Positions 1-7,946 of a stretch of 16,213 nucleotides of DNA are shown piece after piece; the first letter of the stretch is position 1, and every line of letters begins with the position of its first letter. Source of the stretch: CAZOIA01 sp964579675 (GTDB lineage: Bacteria > Planctomycetota > Phycisphaerae > UBA1845 > PWPN01); the NCBI GenBank assembly GCA_964579675.1, contig CAZOIA010000127.1, positions 1 to 16,213 of the forward strand, read 5' to 3'. Below the pieces are notes generated by a model. That model was not told the origin of the DNA and ran no database searches. It saw only the letters and a program-made list of their open reading frames with translations. The translations under genes and the position numbers were made by a program.

Positions 1-1
1 C

Positions 2-2221
2 GACGGCTCGATCGTGGCGTGGGGATACAACGACTACGGCCAGTGCAACGTGCCTGAGCCCAACACGGGCTTCGTGGCCGTCGCGGGAGGCCTGTACCAC
101 AGCCTCGGCCTCAAGGAAGACGGCTCGATCGTGGCGTGGGGAGGCAACGAGTACGGCCAGTGCGAAGTACCTTCGCCCAACACCGGCTTCGTGGCCGTCG
201 CGGCGGGCGGGTGGCACAGTCTCGGCGTGAAGGACGACGGCTCGATCGTGGCCTGGGGGCTCAACGACTACGGCCAGTGCAACATCCCTTCGCCCAACAC
301 GGGCTTCACGGCGGTCGCGGGGGGCTGGTGCCACAGTCTCGGCCTCAAGGAGGACGGCTCGATCGTGGCGTGGGGAAACAACAACGGCGGCCAGTGCAAT
401 GTGCCTTCACCCAACACGGGCTTCACGGCGGTCGCGGGGGGCCATTACCACAGTCTCGGCCTCAAGACGGGCGGCTCGATCGTGGCGTGGGGAGACAACG
501 GGTACGGCCAGTGCAACGTGCCTTCGCCCAACACGAGCTTCACGGAGGTCGCGGGGGGCTACTTGCATAGTCTCGGCGTGAAGGACGACGGCTCGATCGT
601 GGCGTGGGGATACAACAACCACGGCCAGTGCGACGCGCCTTCGCCGAACACGGGCTTCGTGGCCGTCGCGGCTGGCGGGGACCACAGTCTGGGCCTGAAG
701 ACGGGTGGCTCGATCGTGGCGTGGGGACGCAACGACTACGGCCAGTGCGACGTGCCTTCGCTGAGCACGGGGTTCCTGGCGGTCGCGGGGGGCGGGTACC
801 ACAGTCTCGGCCTGAAGACGAGCGGCTCCATCGTCGCCTGGGGAGACAATGGCTACGGCCAGTGCGATGTGCCTTCGCCCAACACTGGGTTCACGGCGGT
901 CGCGGCCGGCGGGTACCACAGTCTCGGCCTGAAGGCCGACGGCTCGATCGTGGCGTGGGGACTCAACGACTACGGCCAGTGCAACGTGCCTTCGCCCAAC
1001 ACGGGCTTCGTGGCAATTGCGGCGGGCTTTTACCACAGTCTCGGCCTCAAGGACAACGGCTCGATCGTGGCGTGGGGGCTCAACGACTACGGCCAGTGCG
1101 ACGTGCCTTCGCCCAACACGGGCTTCGTCGCAATCGCGGCGGGGTGTTACCACAGTATCGGCCTTAAGGAAGACGGCTCGATCGTGGCGTGGGGACTCAA
1201 CGACTCCGGACAGTGCGACGTGCCTGAGCCCAACACGGGCTTCGTGGCGGTCGCGGGGGGCGGGTGGCACAGTCTCGGCCTGAAGGGCGACGGCTCGATC
1301 GTGGCGTGGGGAAACAACGACTCCGGCCAGTGCAACGTGCCTTCACCCAACACACGTTTCACGGCGGTCGCGGCGGGCTATGGCCACAGTCTGGGCCTGA
1401 AGGACGACGGCTCGCTGGTGGCGTGGGGACTCAACGACTACGGCCAGTGCAACGTGCCTTCGCTGAGCATGGGGTTCGTGGCGGTCGCGGGGGGCGGTTT
1501 GCACAGTCTCGGGGTGAAGGACGACGGCTCGATCGTGGCCTGGGGAGGCAATGGCTGCAGCCAGTGCGACGTGCCTTCGCCGAATACGGGCTTCGTGGCC
1601 GTCGCCGGGGGCGGGTGGCACAGTCTCGGCCTCAAGGCCGACGGCTCGATCGTGGCGTGGGGACTCAACGACCACGGCCGGTGCAACGTGCCTTCGCCCA
1701 ACACGGGCTTCGTGGCCGTCGCGGCGGGCTATGGCCACAGTCTCGGCCTGAAGACGGGTGGCTGGATCGCGGCGTGGGGATACAACGACTACTACCAGTG
1801 CGACGTGCCTTTGCCCAATACGGGCTTCGTGGCGGTCGGGGCCGGCTGGTCCCATAGTCTCGGCGTCAAGGACGACGGCTCGATCGTGGCGTGGGGACTC
1901 AACGACTACGGCCAGTGCAGCAACGTGCCTTCGCCCAACACGGGCTTCGTGGCAGTCGCGGCGGGCTATGGCCACAGTCTCGGCCTGAAGACGGGCGGCT
2001 CGATCGTGGCGTGGGGACTCAACGACTACGGCCAGTGCAACGTGCCTGAGCCCAACACGAGCTTCGTGGCCGTCGCGGCGGGCCTGTACCACAGTCTCGG
2101 CCTCAAGGACGACGGCTCGATCGTGGCGTGGGGACTCAACGGCTACGGCCAGTGTGACGTGCCTGAGCCCAACACGGGCTTCGTGGCGGTCGCGGGGGGC
2201 GACTACCACAGTCTCGGGATT
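2..2221 (+). repeat. Nineteen in-frame 117-bp tandem repeats
   Basis: The period is exactly 117 bp (39 codons): for example, the GACGGCTCGATCGTGGCG block at 2 recurs at 119. There are nineteen copies of the AWG...QC...HSLG unit, the last one truncated after HSLGI. Copies are close at third codon positions too, so the array has expanded or been homogenised recently. One copy has a 3-bp insertion at 1917-1922. Because the array is inside a coding frame it is a protein repeat, not a CRISPR or satellite. Confidence 0.95.
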
Positions 2222-2800
2222 CGTGCCCCCGCCGTCACGGCCTGGCGGAGCGTGCGGTTCCACGGCGGGCCCGTCAGTGCCGAGTTGGCGATCGAGCTGG
2301 ATGCAGCGGCCACCGTCAGCGAGGTCGTATCCGAGCCCCGTCGAGACGGGATTCAGAAGATCGAGGTCGATTTCAACGTGGATGTCGCAGGCCGGCTCTC
2401 CGGCACGGTTGAAGCCGAGAACCTCAACTCTCCCCCCGCCATGTGCCCCGCGACGTCGCAGACGCCCATCAACAATGGTCGAACCCTGGTGATCGAGTTT
2501 GCCCACTGTCTGCCCGGCAGCCCGATCGGCTTGCCGGACGAGACCTGCTACCGGATCGATCTGGCCGGCAACGTCACGGGCCTGACCGGCGATACCGATT
2601 GCCTGATCGTCGGTCTCCAGGGTGACACCAACAATGACCACTACGCCGACCTGATCGACATGGCCCAGGTCAAGAGCAAGGGCGGCTCCCAGGTTGCCGG
2701 TGCCAACGTTCGGCTGGATGTGAACGTTAGCGGCGACATCAACCTGATCGACATGGCCCTGGTCAAGAGCCTGAACGGCGGATCGGTGGTGTGCCCGTGA
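2..2800 (+). CDS. RCC1-repeat secreted protein with C-terminal dockerin-like domain (5' partial)
   Basis: The reading frame is open from base 2 and the repeat pattern is already running there, so the true start and any signal peptide lie before the window. The GTG at 14 is an internal valine codon. Residues up to about nt 2221 are nineteen 39-residue repeats of the form AWGxNDYGQCxVPxPNTGF, AVAxGxxHSLGLKxDGSIV, which match bacterial RCC1-type (alpha-tubulin-suppressor-like) beta-propeller repeats. A beta-rich spacer follows (about 2222-2614). The last 61 residues form a dockerin-like pair of calcium loops, one starting DTNNDHYADLID and one DVNVSGDINLID. Such proteins are normally exported, and the dockerin-like end probably mediates attachment or assembly at the cell surface; that role is inference. 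Every repeat carries a cysteine in the QC position, which is unusual for RCC1 repeats. The stop is TGA at 2798-2800, facing the convergent gene that ends at 2873. Confidence 0.9.
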   Translation, partial: DGSIVAWGYNDYGQCNVPEPNTGFVAVAGGLYHSLGLKEDGSIVAWGGNEYGQCEVPSPNTGFVAVAAGGWHSLGVKDDGSIVAWGLNDYGQCNIPSPNTGFTAVAGGWCHSLGLKEDGSIVAWGNNNGGQCNVPSPNTGFTAVAGGHYHSLGLKTGGSIVAWGDNGYGQCNVPSPNTSFTEVAGGYLHSLGVKDDGSIVAWGYNNHGQCDAPSPNTGFVAVAAGGDHSLGLKTGGSIVAWGRNDYGQCDVPSLSTGFLAVAGGGYHSLGLKTSGSIVAWGDNGYGQCDVPSPNTGFTAVAAGGYHSLGLKADGSIVAWGLNDYGQCNVPSPNTGFVAIAAGFYHSLGLKDNGSIVAWGLNDYGQCDVPSPNTGFVAIAAGCYHSIGLKEDGSIVAWGLNDSGQCDVPEPNTGFVAVAGGGWHSLGLKGDGSIVAWGNNDSGQCNVPSPNTRFTAVAAGYGHSLGLKDDGSLVAWGLNDYGQCNVPSLSMGFVAVAGGGLHSLGVKDDGSIVAWGGNGCSQCDVPSPNTGFVAVAGGGWHSLGLKADGSIVAWGLNDHGRCNVPSPNTGFVAVAAGYGHSLGLKTGGWIAAWGYNDYYQCDVPLPNTGFVAVGAGWSHSLGVKDDGSIVAWGLNDYGQCSNVPSPNTGFVAVAAGYGHSLGLKTGGSIVAWGLNDYGQCNVPEPNTSFVAVAAGLYHSLGLKDDGSIVAWGLNGYGQCDVPEPNTGFVAVAGGDYHSLGIRAPAVTAWRSVRFHGGPVSAELAIELDAAATVSEVVSEPRRDGIQKIEVDFNVDVAGRLSGTVEAENLNSPPAMCPATSQTPINNGRTLVIEFAHCLPGSPIGLPDETCYRIDLAGNVTGLTGDTDCLIVGLQGDTNNDHYADLIDMAQVKSKGGSQVAGANVRLDVNVSGDINLIDMALVKSLNGGSVVCP
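2615..2797 (+). other. Dockerin-like calcium-binding module (protein domain)
   Basis: This segment encodes the C-terminal 61 residues of the RCC1-repeat protein. Two EF-hand-like loops of twelve residues are visible, DTNNDHYADLID and DVNVSGDINLID, each followed by a helix with MAQVKS or MALVKS. That duplication is the signature of type I dockerin folds. Planctomycete proteins often end this way without being part of a classical cellulosome, so the binding partner is unknown. Confidence 0.75.
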
Positions 2801-2872
2801 AAATCGGCGACGACGGGGCGACGGGGCGGTGAGTGCCGTGCTCCGTATCCGGCGGGCCTTGATCCCGGAATC

Positions 2873-3484
2873 TCAGCACGTTGAGCGGTTGTAGTGCACC
2901 ACGGCGCTGCGGTGCTGGTGGGCCCGGGTGATCAGTTGGCCGAGCTGGTCTTCGAGGTGCTTGGCCTGACACCGATCGGCCAGTTTTTTAAGGTTGATCC
3001 GGACGTTCAAGGCGGCGGACCGGGCTGAGGCGAAGGCCAGAATGGCCGCTACTTGAAGGTCGCTGAGCAGATACGGGTTCACGGCAGATTTGATCTCGTC
3101 GAGACGGGCAGCGACGGCACCGGCCAGGCCGACGATTTCCATGGGCACCGCGATCGCGGTAGCTATCGCCCGCTGTTGTTCGTCCTTCTCGTCGGATTTA
3201 CGCGAGGCGACCAAGCGCTCGTAGGCCGCCATGTCCTCCGACATGAACTCACCGAACATGTCCTCCGCCCGCTTGAGCTCGGCGAGCAGGTCCTGCAATG
3301 ACGACTCGTGCTCGGCATACTTCTCCTTGCCGGCCGTGTACGCCAGTACCATACGGGCCTGGGAAGCGGCCACCGCTCCGATCAGGGCGGCGACACTGCC
3401 GCCTCCCGGCGTCGGTGCCTTGGCCGCCAGGTCCGCCAGGAATGTACGTAGCGGCAGCCAGAGGTAATCACGATCTGCACCCAC
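2873..3484 (-). CDS. Cyclodeaminase/cyclohydrolase family protein (FTCD_C), FchA-like
   Basis: This 203-residue protein matches the formimidoyltransferase-cyclodeaminase C-terminal family. Members act on tetrahydrofolate one-carbon units, as formimino-THF cyclodeaminase or methenyl-THF cyclohydrolase (FchA), in the cytoplasm. The diagnostic glycine loop APTPGGGSVAAL lies at about residues 23-34, followed by the all-helical body; the length is normal for a stand-alone member. I chose the GTG at 3484: it has a GGAG Shine-Dalgarno nine bases upstream and lies 16 bases after the stop of the M16 peptidase gene. The frame could extend to an ATG at 3556, but that would put a basic, unconserved leader inside the upstream gene. 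It is the last gene of a three-gene minus-strand operon. Cyclodeaminase versus cyclohydrolase activity cannot be decided here, since no histidine-utilisation gene is next to it. Confidence 0.85.
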   Translation of the reverse strand: MGADRDYLWLPLRTFLADLAAKAPTPGGGSVAALIGAVAASQARMVLAYTAGKEKYAEHESSLQDLLAELKRAEDMFGEFMSEDMAAYERLVASRKSDEKDEQQRAIATAIAVPMEIVGLAGAVAARLDEIKSAVNPYLLSDLQVAAILAFASARSAALNVRINLKKLADRCQAKHLEDQLGQLITRAHQHRSAVVHYNRSTC

Positions 3485-3500
3485 GGGTGGGCTCTCCGCT

Positions 3501-6215
3501 CTACTCGCCGGCGGCCGAATCCCTCTCCACAGCGGCCGGGGCGATCTCCAGATCAATCTGGTCCGGCGCGGGCGTGACCACCGCGATGACCGGTGTCGTC
3601 AGGTAGCGATCGGCCATGCGCTTCACGTCGTCCAGCGTGACCGCCCGGACGCGCTCGGCGAACTTATCGTGATAATCGTAACCCAGGCCGTACAGCTCAT
3701 CCAACGCCGCCTGCATGGCCCGCTCGCTGTTGGTCTGGGTGGTCATCAACTCGGTCGTGACGATGATGGTCTTGGCCCGCTCGAGCTCGTCGGGGGTGAA
3801 CTCGCCCGCCCGGGCCCGGTCCAGTTGCCCGGTAATGATCCGGTAGACCTGGCCGACCTTGTCCGGCTGGCAAGCGGCGTAAATCTCGAAGGCCCCGGGC
3901 AGAATGCCGGCGAAGTTGACGGCGTGTACCTCGTACACGAGGCTCCGGTCGCCGCCGCGAAGGGCCTCGTGCAGCCATCCGGTCGGCAGCCGGTAACCGC
4001 TGACGATCGTGTCCAGCACCGCCACCGGGATGACATCGGCGGTATCGGTGAGTCTCATTCCGCGGAACCCCAGGCAGATGCCGGCCACCCGCCGGTCGGG
4101 GGATTTGGCCTTCACGTAGAGCTTCGGGGAGGTCAGAGCGGGTTCGTCGATTACACTGAGGGCCGGCGCGGCACCCGCGGGCATGTCGCTGAAGTGCTGG
4201 CGGACCAGCGACTCGACCCGGGCCGGCTCGACATCACCGAAGATCGCCAGCACCGTCTGGGAAGCGGTGGCGCGCCGGCGGTAGAACTCAGCCACCTGCT
4301 CGCGGGTCGCCCCGGCGACGACCTGCTCCGAGCCGACCGTCTCGAAACGGTAGGGGCTGTTGGTGAAGAATCGGCCCCTGAAGTAGGCGAACAGTTCGCT
4401 TCGCCAGTGCTCGTTGATCCGGCGGATCTCATCGAGCACCTGGGGTCGATAGGTGTCCAACTCGTCCTGGGGGAACGTCGGCCGACACACGACGTCCGCG
4501 AACACCTCCAGGGCACCGGCGAACTCTTCCTTGAGCACCTGGGCCGTCAGGTAGATCGTGTTGTTGCCCGACGCCCCGGACAAATAGCCCCCGCGGGAAT
4601 CAAAGAACCGCGCCACCTCCTGGGCCGACCGGGTCGGCGTGCCCCGCGGGGCGAGCAGGGCGGCCAGGTGACTCAGCCCGTTGGTGGTCTCGTCCTCCCA
4701 GGCCACCCCGCCCAGCGAGAACGATTGAATCGCCACCAGCGGCGTCGTCGGGTCGCGGCGAATGAGACAACGCAGGCCGTTGTCCAGCACGATCCTGCGC
4801 ACCGGTTCAGGGGCGGATGCCGCCGGGACACCCTCCGATGTCGCCTTATAGCCCTCCGGCATAATCGTGATCGTCCCGAGCCGATCGGGCAGAAGGTACT
4901 TGCGGGCCATCTCGCGAATCTGCTCGGCGGTCACCTTCTGAATGTTGTCCACGTAAGCCTGGCTGAAGTGAACGTCCCCCGTGGACAGGTAGTCGCGGGC
5001 CATCATGGACGCGATGCTCTCGGCGGTCTGCGAGGCGAACACGTGCTCGGCCGCCTTCTGCCGCTTGGCCTGCTCGAGCTCCTCAGCGCTGATCAGGTCG
5101 CGCCGCAGGATGGCGAGCTGCTCGTCGATGGCGGCCTTGGCCTCGGGTATTCGTGCCGGATCGAGCCGGGCGGTGATCACAAAGACCCCGCGGGCCCACT
5201 CCGGCGTCCAGGAGAAGCTGTCGATGGTGTAGCTCAATCGGGTGTCGCGAATCGTCCGGGCCAAGCGGGAACTGTCCCCCTGCGTCAAGACGTAGCTCAG
5301 CACGTCGAGGGCATAGAGGTCAGGGTGCGTCAGGTGGATGGAGGGCCAAGCCAACTGCAGGATGGCCGCTTGCACCTTCATCCGTTTGGCGGCCTGGCGA
5401 GGCGTGGCCATTTCCGGCTCGACCGGCAGGACGATCGTCGGCACCCGCTTGCGCTCGAACGAGGCGAACTCCTTGCGTACCTCGGCAAGCGTCTGGTCGA
5501 TCTCGATGTCGCCCACGATGCATACCACGATGTTGTCCGGGACGTACATCCGGTGGTAGTAGCCGACGATGTCCTCCTTGGTGAGCGACTGGACGATCGG
5601 CTGATGGCCGATGACCGGGTACCGCACCGGGTGCTCCCGGTACATCGTTTCCATCGTGAGGTAGAACAGTTGCCGGTCCGGGTTGTCCAGGTCGCGTTCG
5701 AGTTCACGCTGCACCACCTCCCACTCGCGGTCGAACGCCCCCTGAGGCCAGGTCGGATGCGTGATCCAGTCGGCCAGGAGTTCGATCGCCTGGCCGGTGT
5801 GCTCGCGCACGGTGCTGATGTAGTAGCACGTGACGTCGTAGCTGGTGTAGGCGTTGGAGACGCCGCCGATGGCTTCGAGAATCGTGCGGGACTGCTCCTC
5901 GGTGCGGGTGGCGGTCTCCCCGCCGTGCAGCAGGTGCTCGAACAGGTGGCTCAGCCCGCAACCGAGGTACTCCTGCTCGTAGATGCTGCCGGTCCGGCAG
6001 TACATGCGAACCGAGACGACGGGTGCGGTCCGGTGCGTCTTGAGAATGACGGTCAGGCCGTTCTCCAGGACGCTGACCCGTTCGCCCGGACGATCGACTA
6101 GGCGCTTGAATTCGCCCGGCGCGCGGGGCGCCGCGTCTCGTGGCTCGCTGCTGGCGGGCTCGCCGCCCATCGCGATCGTCAGGCACGCGGTCATGAGCAA
6201 AGGTGTTCCGGTCAT
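3501..6215 (-). CDS. M16 family zinc metallopeptidase, two fused insulinase-like halves
   Basis: This 904-residue protein has two M16 (pitrilysin/insulinase) halves. The N-terminal half carries the inverted zinc motif HLFEH (His90, Glu93, His94) and the distal Glu171, matching HXXEHX76E exactly, so it should be an active peptidase. The second half begins near residue 480 (VLDNGLRCLI); the equivalent site reads HLAAL and lacks the metal ligands, as is usual for the inactive partner half. The start ATG at 6215 overlaps the response-regulator stop (ATGA), suggesting translational coupling. The N-terminus MTGTPLLMTACLTIA is hydrophobic with a possible lipobox-like MTAC, but has no positive charge, so export is plausible and not certain. 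Family members degrade peptides, often in the periplasm. A long open frame on the opposite strand (3669-6101) is a composition artefact. Confidence 0.92.
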   Translation of the reverse strand: MTGTPLLMTACLTIAMGGEPASSEPRDAAPRAPGEFKRLVDRPGERVSVLENGLTVILKTHRTAPVVSVRMYCRTGSIYEQEYLGCGLSHLFEHLLHGGETATRTEEQSRTILEAIGGVSNAYTSYDVTCYYISTVREHTGQAIELLADWITHPTWPQGAFDREWEVVQRELERDLDNPDRQLFYLTMETMYREHPVRYPVIGHQPIVQSLTKEDIVGYYHRMYVPDNIVVCIVGDIEIDQTLAEVRKEFASFERKRVPTIVLPVEPEMATPRQAAKRMKVQAAILQLAWPSIHLTHPDLYALDVLSYVLTQGDSSRLARTIRDTRLSYTIDSFSWTPEWARGVFVITARLDPARIPEAKAAIDEQLAILRRDLISAEELEQAKRQKAAEHVFASQTAESIASMMARDYLSTGDVHFSQAYVDNIQKVTAEQIREMARKYLLPDRLGTITIMPEGYKATSEGVPAASAPEPVRRIVLDNGLRCLIRRDPTTPLVAIQSFSLGGVAWEDETTNGLSHLAALLAPRGTPTRSAQEVARFFDSRGGYLSGASGNNTIYLTAQVLKEEFAGALEVFADVVCRPTFPQDELDTYRPQVLDEIRRINEHWRSELFAYFRGRFFTNSPYRFETVGSEQVVAGATREQVAEFYRRRATASQTVLAIFGDVEPARVESLVRQHFSDMPAGAAPALSVIDEPALTSPKLYVKAKSPDRRVAGICLGFRGMRLTDTADVIPVAVLDTIVSGYRLPTGWLHEALRGGDRSLVYEVHAVNFAGILPGAFEIYAACQPDKVGQVYRIITGQLDRARAGEFTPDELERAKTIIVTTELMTTQTNSERAMQAALDELYGLGYDYHDKFAERVRAVTLDDVKRMADRYLTTPVIAVVTPAPDQIDLEIAPAAVERDSAAGE

Positions 6216-6694
6216 AATTCGTCCGGCAGCTTGCCGCCCTCCTCCTCGTCGAGCGAGTCCAGCGTACGCTGAAGCTCCCGCTTCAGGTGCCGGACCCGCA
6301 GCAGACTCTTGACCCGAGTGATTAGCTCGATCCGATTGACCGGCTTGGTCAGGAACTCGTCGGTCCCGCAGTCCACCGCCCGTTCGTGATCCCCGACTTC
6401 ATTGAGGGCGGTCACCATGATGATCTGGATGTCTCGCGTCTCGGGATCACTCTTGAGCTGCTGACACACCTCGAACCCGGACATCCTGGGCATCATGACG
6501 TCGAGCAGGATCAGGTCGGGCGGGCCCTCACCCACCCTGGCCAGGGCCTCGATGCCGTTGGAAGCGGCGATCGTGGTGACGTTCGGCAAGTCTTCCATGT
6601 AGGCGCACAGCAACTCGAGGTTCTGGGCATTGTCGTCTACCACCAGTACCGTGGAAGGGGGCAGCGATTTGTCGCCTTGAGGATCTGTGCTCAC
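6212..6694 (-). CDS. Single-domain response regulator (CheY-like receiver)
   Basis: This 160-residue protein is a receiver domain with the complete active site: the acidic pair Asp20-Asp21 (VVDDN), phospho-acceptor Asp65 (LILLDVMMP), Thr95 (MVTAL) and Lys117 (LTKP). After the receiver there is only a charged helical tail (about residues 125-160, SLLRVRHLKRELQRTLDSL), with no DNA-binding or enzymatic output domain. It probably works by protein-protein contact or phosphotransfer. I chose the GTG at 6694 because GGGAGG lies six bases upstream; longer versions (ATG at 6757 or 6871) would run through the putative promoter and the preceding gene. No histidine kinase is nearby. It is the first gene of the operon with the M16 peptidase and the cyclodeaminase-like protein. 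Confidence 0.92.
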   Translation of the reverse strand: MSTDPQGDKSLPPSTVLVVDDNAQNLELLCAYMEDLPNVTTIAASNGIEALARVGEGPPDLILLDVMMPRMSGFEVCQQLKSDPETRDIQIIMVTALNEVGDHERAVDCGTDEFLTKPVNRIELITRVKSLLRVRHLKRELQRTLDSLDEEEGGKLPDEL

Positions 6695-6755
6695 GCGTGT
6701 CCTCCCAACTCCGGGCATCGGGCCCGGATCACGTCTCGTGTCTTGGCTGGCCGAC

Positions 6756-6784
6756 ATTGTAGCCGACGCAGGTCGTGCGCTCAC
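6756..6784 (-). promoter_or_regulatory. Possible promoter for the response-regulator operon
   Basis: On the minus strand TACAAT occupies 6761-6756 (5/6 match to TATAAT). Seventeen bases upstream is GTGAGC (6784-6779), sharing only the central TGA with TTGACA; that TGA is also the stop codon of the aldo/keto reductase gene. The predicted transcript would start near 6749, giving a leader of about 55 bases before the GTG at 6694. The -10 match is good and the -35 poor, so this is tentative. Confidence 0.4.
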
Positions 6785-7698
6785 GCGGTGGCGCGGATGC
6801 GGTCGATCCGGCGGATGATGTCGTCGATCTGATCGCCGCTGCCGAAGCCGATGGTGAATCCGCTCACGCAAGGCTTGCCCAACACGAATTGCAGCGACTC
6901 ATCGATCCTGTCATCTTTGATATCGCCCTGACCGAGAATCTTCATGCCGTAGACGGCCTTTCCCCGCTGGTGCATGGTTTGAAGAGCTTCCGCGACCCTC
7001 GGCACCTGTTCGGTTTTGCTCACGTCCATTCTCACGGCAAACGGGTTGAAGCGGGCCAGGGCGACCTCGATCCAAGGCTCATCGGCAGCCGCCTGCAGCG
7101 CTCCCAGGTTGTGGAACGAGCAGCCGACGGCCCGGACCCAGCCCTTGTCCCTGGCCTCGCTGAGCACGTCCATCGGGCCTTTCATCTTGCCGGGCCAGTC
7201 GGGTTCGGTCATGCAGTGCAGCAACAGGATGTCGATATAATCGGTGTCCAGCTCCTTGCGAAACTCCTCGAGGTCCTTGCGAACACCGGCGGCGTCCTTC
7301 GATCGCGTCTTGGATGTAATGACGACCTGGTCGCGTTTGATGTCCCGCAGCGCGGCCCGGACGTGCGGGTGAGTGCCGTACATGCCGGCAGTGTCCCACC
7401 ACCGAACACCCTGATCGAGACCGTGCCGGAACAGCTTGACCATGCCCTCGATGCCGAGTTCGCGCTGTTCGCGCCCCCCTATGGTGCCGGTGCCGATCGC
7501 CAGCCGGGACGGTTCGATCCCTGTTCGACCGAGCGTGACCGTATCCGTGGCCCGTAGCGGCTTCCCGGCCGCCGGGCCCGTGGTGACCAGGGACGGACCC
7601 GTCCCGGTGCTTCGGCAGCCCAGGACCTGTGCCCCCAACGCCGCTCCGGCCGCCGCCGCGGCCTTCCGCATGAACTCCCGGCGATCCATTGTGCTCAT
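6781..7698 (-). CDS. Tat-exported aldo/keto reductase, probable lipoprotein
   Basis: This 305-residue protein is an NAD(P)H-dependent aldo/keto reductase with the full catalytic tetrad: Asp102 and Tyr107 (WWDTAGMYG), Lys130 (ITSK) and His161 (LLLHC). The N-terminus MSTMDRREFMRKAAAAAGAALG is a twin-arginine signal, and VLGC at residues 25-28 is a lipobox-like site, so the mature enzyme may be lipid-anchored outside the cytoplasm. I chose the ATG at 7698, which has AGGA eight bases upstream and puts the Tat signal at the true N-terminus; the frame stays open to 7950 but that extension is basic and unconserved. The substrate is unknown; the family covers sugar aldehydes and ketones. How an exported reductase would get its nicotinamide cofactor is unclear unless it folds with it before Tat export. 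Confidence 0.9.
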   Translation of the reverse strand: MSTMDRREFMRKAAAAAGAALGAQVLGCRSTGTGPSLVTTGPAAGKPLRATDTVTLGRTGIEPSRLAIGTGTIGGREQRELGIEGMVKLFRHGLDQGVRWWDTAGMYGTHPHVRAALRDIKRDQVVITSKTRSKDAAGVRKDLEEFRKELDTDYIDILLLHCMTEPDWPGKMKGPMDVLSEARDKGWVRAVGCSFHNLGALQAAADEPWIEVALARFNPFAVRMDVSKTEQVPRVAEALQTMHQRGKAVYGMKILGQGDIKDDRIDESLQFVLGKPCVSGFTIGFGSGDQIDDIIRRIDRIRATA

Positions 7699-7784
7699 GG
7701 CCTGGTTCCTGTTCGTGTCTTGGTTCTCTGGTTCCTGCGTGTCTCCGGGCGCAACGGCTCCGCTTTCCCGGGACCCGTAGCCAG

Positions 7785-7812
7785 ATTGTAGTAAACGCGG
7801 GCGGCGGGACAA
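7785..7812 (-). promoter_or_regulatory. Possible promoter for the aldo/keto reductase
   Basis: Minus-strand TACAAT at 7790-7785 is preceded, 16 bases upstream, by TTGTCC at 7812-7807 (4/6 match to TTGACA). The predicted start is an A at 7778, giving a leader of about 80 bases before the ATG at 7698. It is one of three TACAAT elements found just upstream of minus-strand genes in this window. Confidence 0.5.
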
Positions 7813-7876
7813 GAGCACGGCAGGAACGGCAGCGGACTGCGTCGTTGCCCCGGGGCTCGTTGTGGATCGGACAGGG

Positions 7877-7896
7877 GGCCGCTTCGCCTCGCGGCC
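7877..7896 (-). terminator. GC-rich hairpin downstream of the thioredoxin-like gene
   Basis: GGCCGC (7877-7882) and GCGGCC (7891-7896) form a perfect six-base stem around an eight-base loop, about 50 bases after the stop of the thioredoxin-like gene and before the aldo/keto reductase promoter. Position suits a transcript end, but there is no U-run, so an intrinsic terminator is not demonstrated. The rest of the 248-base gap shows no gene. Confidence 0.25.
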
Positions 7897-7946
7897 AGAC
7901 GGTCGAGGCTTGACTGCTGAAAACCGAGCGGTGAGAGCTTCGCAGT

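Noticed and set aside
14..16. GTG at 14 as the start of the RCC1-repeat gene
   Set aside because: The frame is open upstream to base 2 and encodes the same repeat (DGSIV), so this is an internal valine codon.
2..2221. CRISPR-like array because of regular spacing
   Set aside because: The whole 117-bp unit is conserved and in frame with a protein repeat; there are no short repeats with unique spacers.
407..2641. Long minus-strand and alternate-frame open frames across the RCC1 array
   Set aside because: They are arginine- and histidine-rich shadow frames produced by the GC-rich repeat; no recognisable domain or ribosome site.
2801..2872. Terminator in the 72-base convergent gap
   Set aside because: Only a five-base TCCGG/CCGGA stem with a long loop and no U-run is visible; not enough to call.
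3485..3556. ATG at 3556 as the start of the cyclodeaminase-like gene
   Set aside because: It lies within the M16 gene, adds an arginine/proline-rich leader, and the GTG at 3484 has a well-spaced GGAG.
3669..6101. 810-codon open frame on the + strand opposite the M16 peptidase
   Set aside because: The minus frame has a clear M16 catalytic motif and correct domain order; the + frame is a codon-bias mirror with no recognisable family.
6695..6871. Longer start of the response regulator (6871 or 6757)
   Set aside because: It would run through the preceding gene and a TACAAT box; GTG 6694 has GGGAGG at ideal spacing.
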